From Epiperipatus broadwayi (lineage: Eukaryota > Onychophora > Udeonychophora > Euonychophora > Peripatidae), in assembly GCA_028023455.1 (NCBI GenBank), contig JAQFVV010006275.1:2053279-2117278 (forward strand): DNA of 64,000 bases, written 5' to 3'. The position numbers and the translations under genes were made by a program. This document shows, one piece after another, positions 47,244 to 58,919 of the stretch. The first letter of the stretch is position 1; each line of letters starts with the position of its first letter. The notes beneath the pieces are model-generated. The model was not told the origin of the DNA. It saw only the letters and a program-made list of their open reading frames with translations, and made no database searches.

Positions 47244-47576
47244 ATGCAAGGTGGACAAGTCAAGAAGTGGTCTTTTAATTTTATATGCTGGAATTTTGAT
47301 TCACATGAAGCCAGAACTACTTCTAATGGATCAGTTAGTCTATATAAATGTGGCCAAGACACTTTCTGGTCTGTAGCCTATCAAGGCCTAGACAGAAGGG
47401 ATATCATTGCAGACCAACCTACCTGGACTATAACTTTCTCAATAATGACAATCCAAGACCAAATCACCAAGGGAATATCATCACTTGATAAAGAAGTCAT
47501 TAGATGTATGCTGCTATGTATACATGCAAGGAATCACAGACAAACTCATTGCATAAGATATATATATATAATGTGA
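47244..47576 (+). CDS. Hypothetical ORF, 110 codons
   Basis: The frame opens MQGGQVKKWSFNFICWNF and continues with balanced composition (Trp, Asp, Thr, Gln) unlike the Phe/Ile/Asn-rich chance ORFs around it. The segment 47244-47500 is also richer in G+C than its surroundings. It has no recognised domain, no membrane segment and no clear start context. It follows AGCT-rich repeats and ends in a TA microsatellite. It could be an exon of a host gene, part of an unidentified repeat, or chance. I favour an uncharacterised repeat or exon, with low certainty. Confidence 0.25.
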   Translation: MQGGQVKKWSFNFICWNFDSHEARTTSNGSVSLYKCGQDTFWSVAYQGLDRRDIIADQPTWTITFSIMTIQDQITKGISSLDKEVIRCMLLCIHARNHRQTHCIRYIYIM

Positions 47577-49599
47577 GTTTTAAATAATTCATTTTTTTGA
47601 AATGACATTCTAAAAGTGAGATATATAATATAGAATGCTTTTGTTTAAAATCATTTATTAAGAAAACAAAAAGACATTTTGAAATTTATATTTTAAATTC
47701 TAAAAAGCCTTATAGTTGAGCGATCTGCGACAGTCATACATATATAGAGAGAATATTATTTTTTAATAATTTATTTAGAAAAGAAAAAAGAAAATGGCCT
47801 TTTTAAAACCTATATTTTTAAAATGTAATAATTTTGCTTGGATAAAAAAATAAGCAAATAAAAAAGTAAAGGATTAATAAATGATTCTATAATCTAAATT
47901 TAAAGACATTGATAATTAATCAATCAAAATAGTTACCAGTTGAAAACTGATTTTATTATTTATTTTTTTTAAAAAAAAAAGAAAGCTGTAATAGTTTAAA
48001 ACTGATTTGAATTATTTTTTTATATACTCAAGTATGTGTGTGAATTTTATGTGTATTCAAAATGGAATTAATTATTATAAAAAATAATGTCATTTATTTT
48101 GATAAAATCACATATGATAGAAAATGAATTTCATTTATATGTTATTCATCAATTGTGTTGCACTCTGTGTGCATATTTATATGTTAATGCATGTCACATA
48201 GACACATTTAGGTAAAAATTAATGTCATTTAAATTTATTTTGACAAAATTAAATTTGTTATGTTAATAAATTAATAGATCACACATTTGTGCAATTCTAT
48301 ATATGTGTTTAAGCAAACCTAGCATAACATATTTGTATTATTAAAAATATAATTCAAAATTTTTAATCATTTGTTATATTTATATGATGACTGAAACATA
48401 AATCAATTGTACTGCACATGTCTGTGCATATATCAATGAGTGTCAAATAGGCACATGTAAAATTTAATCATTTTTGTCATTATTGAATGTCAATTGAAAT
48501 ATATTCATGTAATAGTAAAATGTACATCTGTATGCCTATGTGGAACATGTATGTAAATCTTAATGCAATAACTTGAATTTTGTATATTATGCATGTAAAT
48601 CACAATGTGATAATTTGAATTTTATATATTACTCAAAATCAGAAGGATTAATTGATATATGTATGGCGTCCTTAATTTCATTTAGTTTTTTATTGTTAAT
48701 AAACTTAAATTCAATTGTTAAAATTTTATTGCATCATTATCTCTTAGTCACAGTAACCGTTATAGAGCTTATGTCTTCTGAGAAAGATTTGTGTATAATG
48801 GTCTGATATATAAAAGGGGGATATATATTAGTGCTAGAGTATTCCAGTATGACATCATCCTGGTTTTGATGTTAAGATTATATTCTTCAAAGCCCATGCA
48901 CTACATTTTATTTTAGTTTAGCCTTTATTAGAATTTAATTTTATAGTTGGCCAGTACATTAATGATACTAAGTGGCCAAAGCATTGATGATGATCACCAT
49001 GTTTTAATATCCCAGCACTCTTGTTTTTGATTATTACATATTCTGATGGATGAACTCTTAAGTTGTTGCATCCAAATTAATGTTTAAATAACTGCCCCAA
49101 GCTGGCAAAGGCCAAATAGATGTTGTGGTCTACAGTAGACCTATTTCAAATCCAGCCATAAGATAGACTGTTAATTTTTGTATTGATGTATTTTGATTGA
49201 TCATTCATGATGATGAATGGTTATTTTGAGTATTAGTTACCTTTGCTTATTGATAATGCTGGTGGATTTATAGTTAATCATAGTTGCTCTAAGGAATTAA
49301 CTGAGCTGATCTCACAGATATTTTGATCTCATGCTCTCTTTAATAAATATTACTAATATATTTTTTGATACCATATAATACTAAATCATCCATGCACTTT
49401 GATATGGTTACACAATGCTTTATTTATCACCTTCTTTTACAGTCTTCAGTAATGCAGTAAGAAAGAGTAGTTATTATATTTTTTGATATTATACTTTTTT
49501 GTAAATTTCATTTTTGAAATATCTTGTTGAACTGGGGTTGATGATGATTTGCCATAATACCATGTTCACCCCAGGGATGACCAGCCTGATACCCATCCC
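47577..49599. other. AT-rich, nothing firm
   Basis: There is a loosely repeated theme at 48120-48620 (TGTGCATATxxATGT with ATTGAATTT-like blocks), suggesting an old tandem array of ~100-150 bp units. No gene recognised. Confidence 0.35.
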
Positions 49600-49830
49600 G
49601 TTATAATATATCCTTAAAAAATTTCATTTGAGCATTTGAAATATATGGAATAGATATCCATTTTTATTATCAATCTTCAACTCCATTAAATTATCTCTTT
49701 TTAAATTAACATAAAGTATTATTAATCTGTTCAATCTTATAACCAACTTCAAGCAATTCCTTGGCAAATATCTCAATATTTTTAAATTTATTTTACTGGT
49801 AACAATATAATTTTTCATTATGAAACAAAA
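49600..49830 (-). pseudogene. PLE-like RT C-terminal fragment (tentative)
   Basis: The minus strand reads KFKNIEIFAKELLEVGYKIEQINNTLC and, after a frameshift, SIPYISNAQMKFFKDIL. The spacing of an L..GY..(E/Q)IN helix followed by a PYI segment parallels the NGYPSAIIKKTF ... PYIPGVADKLKKI stretch of the 22-kb element. Similarity is weak. The placement next to a clear PLE endonuclease fragment supports it. Confidence 0.4.
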
Positions 49831-49987
49831 AAAGATTTAAAACTTGCAATCTTATGCATAGTTGGTACCTTTGATTTACAATTTATATATCCCTTTTTTT
49901 GCACTGATTTGATTATTAATTTATAACTTAACATATTATTATCTCTTGTAATAAGTAAATCCATATAATTCTAAAAGTATCACACCT

Positions 49988-50230
49988 GTGAAGCAAAAAA
50001 GTAATGTTGTATATCAAATTTTTTGTGGATATATGTTATCATATATAGGTGAATCAAGGTGCAGTATTGAGAAAAGATTAAAGGAGCATGAATTGTTATA
50101 CAAGCTTGTGACAAGTAAACATAATTATGATTTAATGACTATTCCAGGTTTCTTGGATAAAAGTCATGAAGAGAGAAAACATAATAAAATAAAAATTAAG
50201 GAGGAAATTTTAATAAATAGAAATAAATAA
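49988..50230 (+). pseudogene. PLE GIY-YIG endonuclease fragment
   Basis: The plus-strand frame reads VVYQIFCGYMLSYIGESRCSIEKRLKEHELLYK, matching the GIY-YIG opening (VYQI.C ... YIGE) followed by the Arg/Glu-containing helix (S.EKRLKEH), then a Lys/Glu/Ile-rich tail ending RNK before a stop. In the 22-kb element the equivalent text is IYEMPCECGRKYIGETCHS. The first codon given by frame analysis is GTG and is not a real start. The fragment has no stops within 80 codons. It is separated from the neighbouring minus-strand PLE fragment by ~160 bp, again an inverted PLE pair. Confidence 0.75.
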
Positions 50231-50459
50231 ATATAATTAATAGACAAGCTGCTGATGTTAAAATTCAGGATTTATGGAATTTGAGTTGATAATATTTGTT
50301 CCCATTATGTTTTTTGAATTTAATAGTGGTTGAGGAGGGTTAAGGAATTAACTGAAATTACTTCTGCAGATTGAAAGTCTATATAATAATTAATTACCAT
50401 TTTATTTATTATTTTGATTATTACAATAGTTTTTAATTAATGGACATTTTATTTGTATT

Positions 50460-50830
50460 ATATACATATATATGTGACAGTAGTGTAGTGAATGCTATCA
50501 AAACTGTTAACATGGGCAAGGAAACTCAAGTGTTGATATTTCTATAAGACCACATATTTAGTTTAAAGATAATATCTAGCTTAATGAATGATTAGTAAAA
50601 GTTATTAATATATTTCTATAAAATGGTTGCTTGCTATCAAACTTGTGAGTGCAGAGAATTGAACCTTGTCCATTAATCTATAGTAATTTGCTATCAATAT
50701 ATTTATACTGAACTGGTGATGAAAATCTATGTAAAAGATTGTGATCTGTGTCATCTGATAAGTGCTGGTTCAGCAAGAAATGCATATTTTGGGGATGATT
50801 TATCTTTTTCACATGTTTTTGTTTTAGGAT
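50460..50830 (+). repeat. Family 2 hammerhead repeat, diverged copy
   Basis: It contains GACAGTAGTGTAGTGAATGC, TTAATGAATGATTAGTAAA, CAAACTTGTGAGTGCAGAG, ATATATTTATACTGAACTGG, then the hammerhead core CTGATAAGTGCTGGTTCAGC-AAGAAATGC at 50755-50783 and TTTATCTTTTTCACATG. The G8-to-A change in CTGATGA should inactivate it; GAAA is retained. Confidence 0.6.
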
Positions 50831-51099
50831 ATTATGATAAAAGAAATGTTTGAAATATAAATATGAAGTTAAGAATATCTAAATGAAATAATAATGTATA
50901 TGTATTTAAAAAGCTATATATATCTTATTCACTTGGAAAAAAGAAGTGAACTGGGTGTTTCAAAAAATGCATCAAATGTGTGAAGAGGTTGGTCTGACTT
51001 CTGGGCTGATGGATAGTTATGATAGGATTGAACTAAAGTGATAGGTACATTGAGATGAGTAACTAACTATTGAATATATATATATATATATGTATTAAA

Positions 51100-51450
51100 G
51101 CTAAAAATGCCCAAGACTAGATAGATAAATAATGTAAATACATGAAAGCAGTCAACACTTAAATAATAACAATAACAATCAATAATCACAATTTGTTATC
51201 AAGGCAATATCCTTTAAACAATAAAGGTGGAATTTACCTTTATATTCGGCTTAATGTGTTTATATACTCACTGATAATTTCACTTTTTTATGGTCAAGTT
51301 GGAATCTTTAGTGTTTATATAAACGTATTAGACCATATACAAAGGGGGATTCCACTTTTATTGTTTAAAGGAGGTTGCCTTAAAAACAGATTGTGATTAT
51401 TGATTGTTATTGTTTAAATATTGATTGCTTTCATGTATTTATATATGCAA
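51100..51450. repeat. ~340-bp palindrome
   Basis: Arms about 51135-51280 and 51315-51440 are reverse complements (ACATGAAAGCAGTCAACAC... and AACAATCAATAATCACAAT against their complements), centred near 51300. The 67-codon ORF at 51193-51396 spans the palindrome and is an artefact. Confidence 0.82.
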
Positions 51451-52244
51451 TATAAAAAAAATGCTGGGAAATTATTTTTTCATAAATTACATTTTATTTT
51501 TCCTGTCAGCTTTTTATCCAAATATCACAATATAAATTGATTTAAAAAATAAACGTATTATTACTTTCATAGCACTTTTTAAATTAAAAAAAAATAAAAA
51601 TGTTTTAAAGTTTATTTTTGAACAAATAAATAATTATTCTATATAAATATTAATTTTATATATTTTAATTTTGTAATTAATGAACTTATATAAGTTAGAA
51701 ACATTTCTTATATATAATTTTTTTTTTGTATATTGATATTGAAATTTTGGTTGTCATCTGATCCTTCGTGTCAGCCGCAGGATGGCGCTATTTCTAGCTA
51801 AATTTCTAGAAATATGCCATTTCCGTGGCTTCACCCAAGCCTTTAAGCATTCTTTCTAAAATAAATCCTAGAAAGATTGTTAACTCAGAGTTAAGTCTTC
51901 TTTCTACGATAAAACCTAGAAAGAGTGTTAACTCGGCTTAGCGGCTAATGGTGTGACTTTTTCCGATGCTAAAAGCAGAGGAAAATGCCGTAGTTTGTGT
52001 CACGCACTACATCATAATGCTGTGTTATGTATTTGATGTAACAATATTGTATGAGGATGTGTTAAGTTGATCGTGTCAAAATTATTTAAATTTTCATTGG
52101 GGCCTTTTTTTTAAAGACGAATTGATGTACTGTTACCTTTTAACAATTTTAACAGTGTCGTGATTCTTCCTCATAAAGCTGTAAGCCTCCTAAATTCTCG
52201 ATTAGGGTGGGGTAGCATAAAATTTTTAACAATCAAGCTTTGAG

Positions 52245-52466
52245 TCATGTTTTAGCGAGAAATTTTCCGAGACCAAGAAGATGGCTAATTCCAACACAGA
52301 AAACTTGAAAAGACGGGAATTTCCAGACACGGAAGCTGGTGCTGGAACATATTTCTACAGCAGAAAAAAAACATCCTGCTGCTGAAAGAAAAGATTGGAT
52401 TGTGCGGCAAATATATGCAGATTTGAGGTCCAAAAACATCTTTTGACTTTCATTTGTAAGTCTCAT
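52245..52466 (-). CDS. Hypothetical ORF in the TIR element (unsupported)
   Basis: 73 codons, with composition less AT-driven than most short ORFs here (SAAGCFFSAVEICSS). No recognised domain. It sits in the unique, G+C-richer left part of the TIR element, the only place where a captured exon or transposase remnant might hide. Confidence 0.15.
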   Translation of the reverse strand: MRLTNESQKMFLDLKSAYICRTIQSFLSAAGCFFSAVEICSSTSFRVWKFPSFQVFCVGISHLLGLGKFLAKT

Positions 52467-52479
52467 TGTTGCCGATGGA

Positions 52480-54760
52480 AATGTTCACTTCGTAAAGGGC
52501 AGCTTGTTTGAGGGATTCCAAATGGCCTTCATCAAATGTAAAAAAATAAAAGTAACTTCAATTTTTATTTACACATACATCCCTTCTCCCAATAATTGTT
52601 GTCATCGGCAATCAAATGTAAAATAAAAGAAGTAACTAAAAATTTTTTTTAAACATAGCCCAAAAAATTCCGCTTCTCCCAATAATTGTTGTCGTCGGCA
52701 ATCAAATGGTCAAATAAAAGGAACGTCAATTATTCTTTAATCATATAGAAAAAAAAACCCACTAATTGTTGTCGGCAATCAAATGCAAACCAATAAAAGT
52801 AAGACCGTAAATTAATAGTTAAACATAACCCAAATTACTATTTGAACATACTCCAAAAAAGGCCCACTCTTGTCAATAAAAATTAAAGAAACAACTATTA
52901 TTGTCCCATTGTCAAACCAAATATTATTTGGGAAACCCAAATAATTTATAAATGAAAAAAAAAGAAAGTCAAATCGGTTGTCAATAAAATGGTAACCTAT
53001 AAAAGTAACTTAAATTTTAATTTAAACATACACATAAACAAAAAAAAACGCAAACCCTTTCTGCCAATAATTGTTGTCGGCAATCAAATGTAAAAAATAA
53101 AAGATAATGTACAATTATTCTTTAATTGTACACAAAAACACCCCTCCCACTAATTGTTGTCAGCAATCAAATGTAAAGCACTAAAAGTAAGGTAAACCAA
53201 TTATTTTTTAAACGTAACCCAAATTACTATTTGAACATACACCAAAAAAGACCCTCTTGTCAATAAAAATGAAAGAAACAACAACTATTATTTAGTGTTT
53301 TTCTGAAGGTTTGTGATGATGGTGTTCTAGCTGTATTTTTATATTGGACTATTTCCATCATCTAATATGTGTGTTGAATGTCTTTAGAAAAGTTTAATTT
53401 TAGTTAAATATTCCAAATGCATTCAACTGTTAGTAATATCACAGCAAACAGGTTAGTATATGCACCAACTGTTAGTAATATGCACTAACTGTTAGTAACT
53501 TGTTTGCTGTGATATTACTAACAGTTAGTGCATATACTAACCTGTTTGCTGTGATATTATTAACATTTGTTTGCTGTGATATTACTAACAGTTGAATGCA
53601 TTTGGAATATTTAACTAAAATTAAACTTTTCTAAAGACATTCAACACACATATTAGATGATGGAAATAGTCCAATATAAAAATACAACAACTATTATTGT
53701 CCCATTGTCAAAAATATTAGGTTTTTGGGAAACCAAAATAATAATTTATAAACGAAAAAAAAAAAAGAAAGTCAAATCGGTTGTCAATCAAATGTAACCA
53801 ATAAAAGTAACTTCAATTTTTATTTAAACATACACACAAAAAAAAAACCCCTTTCTCCCAATAATTGTTGTCGGCAATCAAATGTAAAATAAAAGGAACA
53901 TAAATTAGTATTTAATCATTATCCAAAAACACCCACCCCTCTCACTAATTATTATCAGTAATCAAATGTACACCACCACTAAAAATAACGTAAACTATTC
54001 TTTAAACGGTTACACCCCTTTTCCCAATAATTGTTGTCGAAAATCATACACAAAAAAAACACTCCTCCCAATAATTAGTGTCAATCAAATGTAAACCAAT
54101 AAAAGTAAGACCGTAACTTATTATTTAAACATAACCCAAATTATTATTTGAACATACACAAAAAAAAACACCCTCTTGTCAATAAAAATTAAAGAAACAA
54201 CTATTATTGTCCCATTGTCAAAAAAATTTATTTGTAGAATCAAAACCATAATTTATAAATGAAAGGAAATCAAATGTAAACCAATAAAAGTAACTTAAAT
54301 TTTTATTTAAACATACACACACACACACACACACACATGAAAAAAAAAACACTTCTCCCAATAATTGTTGTCAGCAATCAAATGTAAACCTATAAAAGTA
54401 ACGTAAATTATTATTTAATCATACACAAAAACACCCCTCTCATTAATTGTTGTCGGCAATCAAATGTAAACCTATCAAAGTAATGTAAATTATTATTTAA
54501 AGATCCATCAAAAAAACCCGTTCTCTCTTGAATTTTATCAATCCAATTTTACAAAAACAGTAATACTATTTTAAAAAAAACACAAATTACTATTTGAACA
54601 CCCACCAAAAAAGACCCTCTTGTCAATAAAAATTAAAAAAAAAACAACTATTATTATCCCATTGTCAAAAATATTATTTGGGAAAAATAATTCAGAAACA
54701 AAAGAAAGTAAACTTTGTAAACAAAAAAAAAAAGTCAATATTAATAGAGAATCGCTAGCC
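52480..54760. repeat. Satellite array inside the TIR element
   Basis: A ~75-90 bp subunit recurs: CCAATAATTGTTGTCGGC, AATCAAATGTAAA, AATAAAAGTAAC, TTATTTAAACATA, CACAAAAA, CCC. A higher-order period is marked by CCCATTGTCAAA at 52908, 53700, 54212 and 54658, giving steps of about 390 (after removing the insertion), 510 and 450 bp. Copies have drifted in A/T content but keep TGTTGTCGGCAATCAAATG, the least variable word. Confidence 0.9.
53293..53685. mobile_element. PLE-related fold-back insertion in the satellite, 13-bp TSD
   Basis: The insertion interrupts the satellite unit: AACAACTATTATT is duplicated at 53280-53292 and 53686-53698, and the uninterrupted site is seen at 52885-52905. The ~393-bp insert is a palindrome with arms about 53325-53480 and 53515-53680 (TTGGACTATTTCCATCATCTA...; ATTCAACTGTTAGTAATATC...) and a middle with repeated TTTGCTGTGATATTACTAAC. 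Arm sequence matches the block beside the PLE pair at 21165-21310. It encodes nothing. Confidence 0.85.
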
Positions 54761-54831
54761 CGGGAACGTTATATTAATGTGTTTTTGGTTAGAATTAGCG
54801 CCATCCCGCGGCTGACACGAAGGATCAGATG

Positions 54832-55534
54832 AGAAACGAAATTTTTTCTATAATCTATAATCTTATATTGATATTGAAATGCATGACTAAAAAAATTACA
54901 GGCATTTCAAAATACTATAAAGTTATATATATATATAGTGGAAATATATATTTCTAAATCAGCTGGCATGAAGTTGGCAGTAGCTTACATAGTTTAATGC
55001 AGTTGCATTATTGCAAACTCAAACTAAAAGTTCCAGGATTGATTTTCATCAGATAATGGTTGCTTGAATGTCACCTAATTAACTACATGATTATTTTCCT
55101 TATTTAAGTTTGCAACATTTTAAGATTTTAAAAATGGATTTTATGGAAAGGGGAAAAATATGTGGAGAACTAATCAGTAAACATATTTATTATTATTTTT
55201 AATACACAGAATGTATGTCTGTATATTAAATCATTGTTATTTAGGGCAATGGTCGAATGATGGATTCAAAAGCCAAAAGATTACTGGATTGACTATTTAC
55301 TGAAGAAAATTAAAAAAAAAATCAGATTGGCCAATTGAAGAAAATGTTGTAACTTATAATATAGCAAACTGAAGATCAAATAAAAATGATTATCTTTTAT
55401 CTGACAAAATGAATTGGCATTGATATAATAAAATTAGACATATTATAGATAGACAATTTCCATATTTTTCCATTCTTTTTTATTTCATAAATAATTTCAT
55501 ATAAATAAAGATACAATAAAAGACAAATACCTAC
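54832..55534. other. AT-rich; tRNA-like repeat scraps
   Basis: AGTTCCAGGATTGATTTTCATC (near 55030) and AAAGATTACTGGATTGAC (near 55280) resemble box-B-to-tail pieces of the repeat at 24.03 and 30.9 kb. They are too diverged to bound. Confidence 0.3.
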
Positions 55535-55544
55535 CAAGATGTAT

Positions 55545-55585
55545 TTTGTGCTGAACCAGCACTCATCAGTTGGGCCAGGTCATCA
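55545..55585 (-). ncRNA. Hammerhead core, family 2/composite type, partial
   Basis: Minus strand: TGGCCCAA, CTGATGA, stem II GTGCTG-GTT-CAGCAC, AAAATACATCTTGG. CTGATGA and a 6-bp stem II are intact; the GAAA has become AAAA. The sequence diverges from the family after CATCTTGG, and no aligned cleavage triplet with a matching stem I strand was found. Confidence 0.55.
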
Positions 55586-57518
55586 TTTCTCATATATATC
55601 TCTTTATTACATGAAGATCATTTATGTAGAGTAAATTGCACATTTTTATTATATCTCTAGTGTAATTATGTTTCTAGAAATTACAACTGTCACCCATTCT
55701 TACATCTCAAACATATGATTGCAAATATAAAAGAAAAGAGCATAGTCACGGCTCCCATGATAAATTTCAACCAACAGGTCTTTTCAATCACATTGTCTTG
55801 CATAATTCATATATATTAATGCAGTTATTAATCCTTAAGGAAGTAAGATATATTTTGGTACTTTACTTTAAAATGATTTCATTAATATTGTCATTTCTCC
55901 AACAAATTATTGAAAAATGAATATCTAAACTTATTTTCTAATCAATTCATGATTGTCTTTTTAATTTTTACATCCATGATTAATGGATTGTAGTTTCACA
56001 CCATTTTTATAAGTATCCTTTAACTCTTTTAATTCAAAATAAAAATTCACATCTCATATTCTTAATCAAAGATATTCACTAAGAAATAACAATAATTTGC
56101 AATAATTGAATTGATATTATGAATCTCAAATTCATTTCTTATCACATGAACTGTGGCAATGACAAACTAGTGATGTATTTCTTTCTTGTTAATTAAAAAG
56201 ATATCTGCATTTTCTAATATTAACACATCTGTCTTCTCTTTATTATTTTAAAAACATTGTAAACTATAACCTATTATGTAATTAGTATATTACAGAACTA
56301 TATTTTATAATATTGCATGTCTGGTTATATTCTTTAATATTATATAATAGTTTATGTTTTAGTTATTAAAGGATACTTAAATGCTCTCATTCATAATATT
56401 CTTAATTATAAATGTTTGATTTTTCATCATAATCTAATTGTATTCTTAAACTGATGACTTCCTACACAATGGTGGTTCAAAGTTTAGAAGGAAGTTGCAC
56501 TACTCTCTATGCCCAGTCATTCCCTGATCCCCTAAGTAGCTTTAAAACACCTCATTGGTGAGATTAATTTCATCCGAGAAGTTGCATTCTGATGTATTCA
56601 TTTTCCAGTAAACTGTTCCAGAAAATAATCTCTCTATTATCAACTTATTTATTTGTCATTGAAAATCTATTTGCTTATGGAGCTTACAGAACTTTATGTA
56701 ATTTGGTATTAGTGGTTATTAATAAAATATTTAAATTAAATATCTTGCTTATACTGAAGGTATTCAATTTATATATTTTGCTAATAGCCATTCATAATTT
56801 GCTTACATCAAGTAGTATGTTGATCTTTATTAATCTTATAAATAATAATCATTATGGCATTGTAATCATATTTTTAATGCTGTATTTCTATTACCTACAT
56901 CATTATTTTTTTTAGAGTAGGGATTTAATGATGAACTCTCTCTATATATATATAATGATGAACTCTAGAGTTAAAGATTCCTGATTGAAGCTTAACCTGT
57001 ATCTTCTGATGCTCAAACATCACAAAATTTCCTGAGTAATGATGTATCCAGTTATTTTTCTTATTATTCTCTTTATAAGCTTATAATTAGTGAGTATGGA
57101 TTTAGAAATCTTGTTAAGCCATAGAAGTGTGGATTTTTTTTTTTTTGCCTGTTAAAAAAAAAAAGGTTATTCCCGTGACAAATTATGGGACATTCAAGCA
57201 CACGTTGAGATTCAGTCAAGGGAAGTTTAATGTAAAGGTTTTTATCTGCTAATGATAGTATTCAAAGGAAATCTGTATTGAGTTTCACGTTTCCTTCTTT
57301 AGTTACCGTTTATAAGGATAACTTACATCTTTTCCCTAATCTTTATGGTTTTTCTGCTATTTGCCTAGTTTTTGTTTATTTGTTGGTTTTTATCTTACTA
57401 ATAATAATTATTTTCGGTAGTAGCAGTAATATAGAATGATCGATGCGCCGGTGTGTCAACAGCAAAATATTATTTCAAACTACATAGAAAATCACTCACA
57501 AGCCTTACTCATATAAGT
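55586..57518. other. AT-rich, no gene recognised
   Basis: The 107-codon frame at 56592-56915 (+) is almost entirely Leu/Ile/Phe/Asn/Tyr and lacks any family signature; a hydrophobic translation of T-rich DNA is the simplest reading. No repeat copy was recognised. Confidence 0.4.
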
Positions 57519-57620
57519 CAAGCGTTGGTGGCCGAGAAGTCAGCACAGCCGCCTTACAAGCAGTTGTCCCGGGTTTGCGGGTTCGCTTCCCGGCCGATGC
57601 TTTGACACTTAATAAAAACA
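57519..57620 (+). repeat. tRNA-derived SINE (CGTTG family), variant
   Basis: GCGTTGGTGGCCGAGAAGTCA (box A), CAGCCGCCTTACAAGCAGTT, box B TGCGGGTTCGCTTCCCGGCC, then GATGCTTTGACACTTAAT and a short A-rich tail. It has a shorter variable region than the 5.9 and 41.4 kb copies and ends GACACTT in place of GACATAT, a subfamily mark shared with 59.58 kb. Confidence 0.87.
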
Positions 57621-58919
57621 ACTATACTCATATACTAAATTAAGAATACCGTCGGAAAATTAATACCAGTAATGCCCCTTTTCTCTACTATAAAAAATAT
57701 ATATTTCTAAAAAAACCAAAATCATATTTTCAAAGACAATTGATATTAAATAAATAAATAATTAAATTAAATCGAGCTAGGCTTGCTTATGCCTCTAGAG
57801 AAATTCAAGCTTCGTATTTATTTTAGGAATTCAGATTCTATTGCTGCTTAAATAAACATTTTTTTTAACTTGAAATAAAAAAAAAGTAATGTTATCTGGC
57901 GGTGAATGCTTAAAATTTTTACAAGATAAGTAAAGATCTAACAAAAAAAAAAAAAGAAATTTGCTTTTCTGAAGTTAAGAATAAAGGCATGATCTAACTA
58001 TCTCGTAAAATAAAACAGCTGTTGGAAAGCAAATAATAGTTTGCGTATAAAGTTGTAGTAACCAGTTAAAAAATAATTTGCCTACGTACTGTTTTTTTTT
58101 TTTTATAAAGTAATGTGTATAAAAATATAAAACTGAATCTTTTTTTTTTTTTAAAAAAGAATCATTTAGTTTTGAAGTCAGCCTTATCTTTTTGTTTAGG
58201 GATTTGGTTCATTGGCGTGACGTTCGATATTTTTATTGAATATTAGAAAAGCATGAGAATACTAATAGCAAAAATGCTAATAATATATTATAATAAACAT
58301 TCAGCCCGATACGAACTAGACTATGAAGTGAATGTTTTCCAGAGACCGTATTTCAATGAGATTTTCTTTGATTTGATTTATTGAAGGAAAATAAAAAGCG
58401 TTGCAATTTTTTTTTTTAAAAAAAGTCTTTTGTTTTCTTAATGAAAGCACATTTATTCTCTGTTCTACTGATTAGGTCCATCTCACATTAATGGATTATA
58501 TTCATTGTTTACTCTTGATAAAACTGAGTAAGTTACCGTAAGCTTGAATAATGTTTGTCGACATTCGTTCAACGTAGAAGAATAGAAATTTTTATTTCTT
58601 TTATTTCTGAAATAGATTGATTAATATATTGAACTTTTTTCATTCTAATCGATCTATTATGTTGATCTATTGGAAAGCAAGTATTTTTTTTCTTAAGGTG
58701 TATTGCGGAAATTAACACCAATTGGAGTTCACCGTGTCTATCTAGTATTCCCATAAATAACTGAAAATCTATAATTAATTGTAGAGTATGAGCTTTTTGA
58801 ACATTATTTTCTAAATGTTTTGAAATTTTAAATGGCAATATATATATTATTTAATTTATTAAGTTTGGTAATACATATTAGAATGTTTTTAATGTTTTAC
58901 ATTAATATAAACCTTACAT
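57621..58919. other. AT-rich, nothing recognised
   Basis: T and A homopolymers of 10 or more bases are frequent (for example 58090-58104 and 58140-58152). The 89-codon frame at 58569-58838 (-) has no recognised family. Confidence 0.4.

Larger units (their letters stand above)
51755..54831. mobile_element. ~3.1-kb TIR element with internal satellite
   Basis: The 36-bp terminal inverted repeats 51755-51790 and 54796-54831 (CATCTGATCCTTCGTGTC, then AGCCGCxGGATGGCGCTA) match at 35 of 36 positions. Similarity continues weakly ~13 bp outside. A 17-bp direct repeat (TATATTGATATTGAAAT) occurs outside both ends, at 51729-51745 and 54864-54880. Inside are ~700 bp of non-repetitive, G+C-richer DNA on the left, including a 48-bp tandem duplication (51850-51943), then a satellite array. 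No transposase is visible, so it would be non-autonomous; the superfamily is unknown. Confidence 0.8.

Noticed and set aside
51193-51396. 67-codon ORF
   Set aside because: It spans the centre of a palindrome, so both arms encode complementary text; an artefact.
56592-56915. 107-codon hydrophobic ORF resembling a membrane protein
   Set aside because: Almost only Leu, Ile, Phe, Asn and Tyr, which is what T/A-rich DNA gives in this frame; no conserved motif, no start context.
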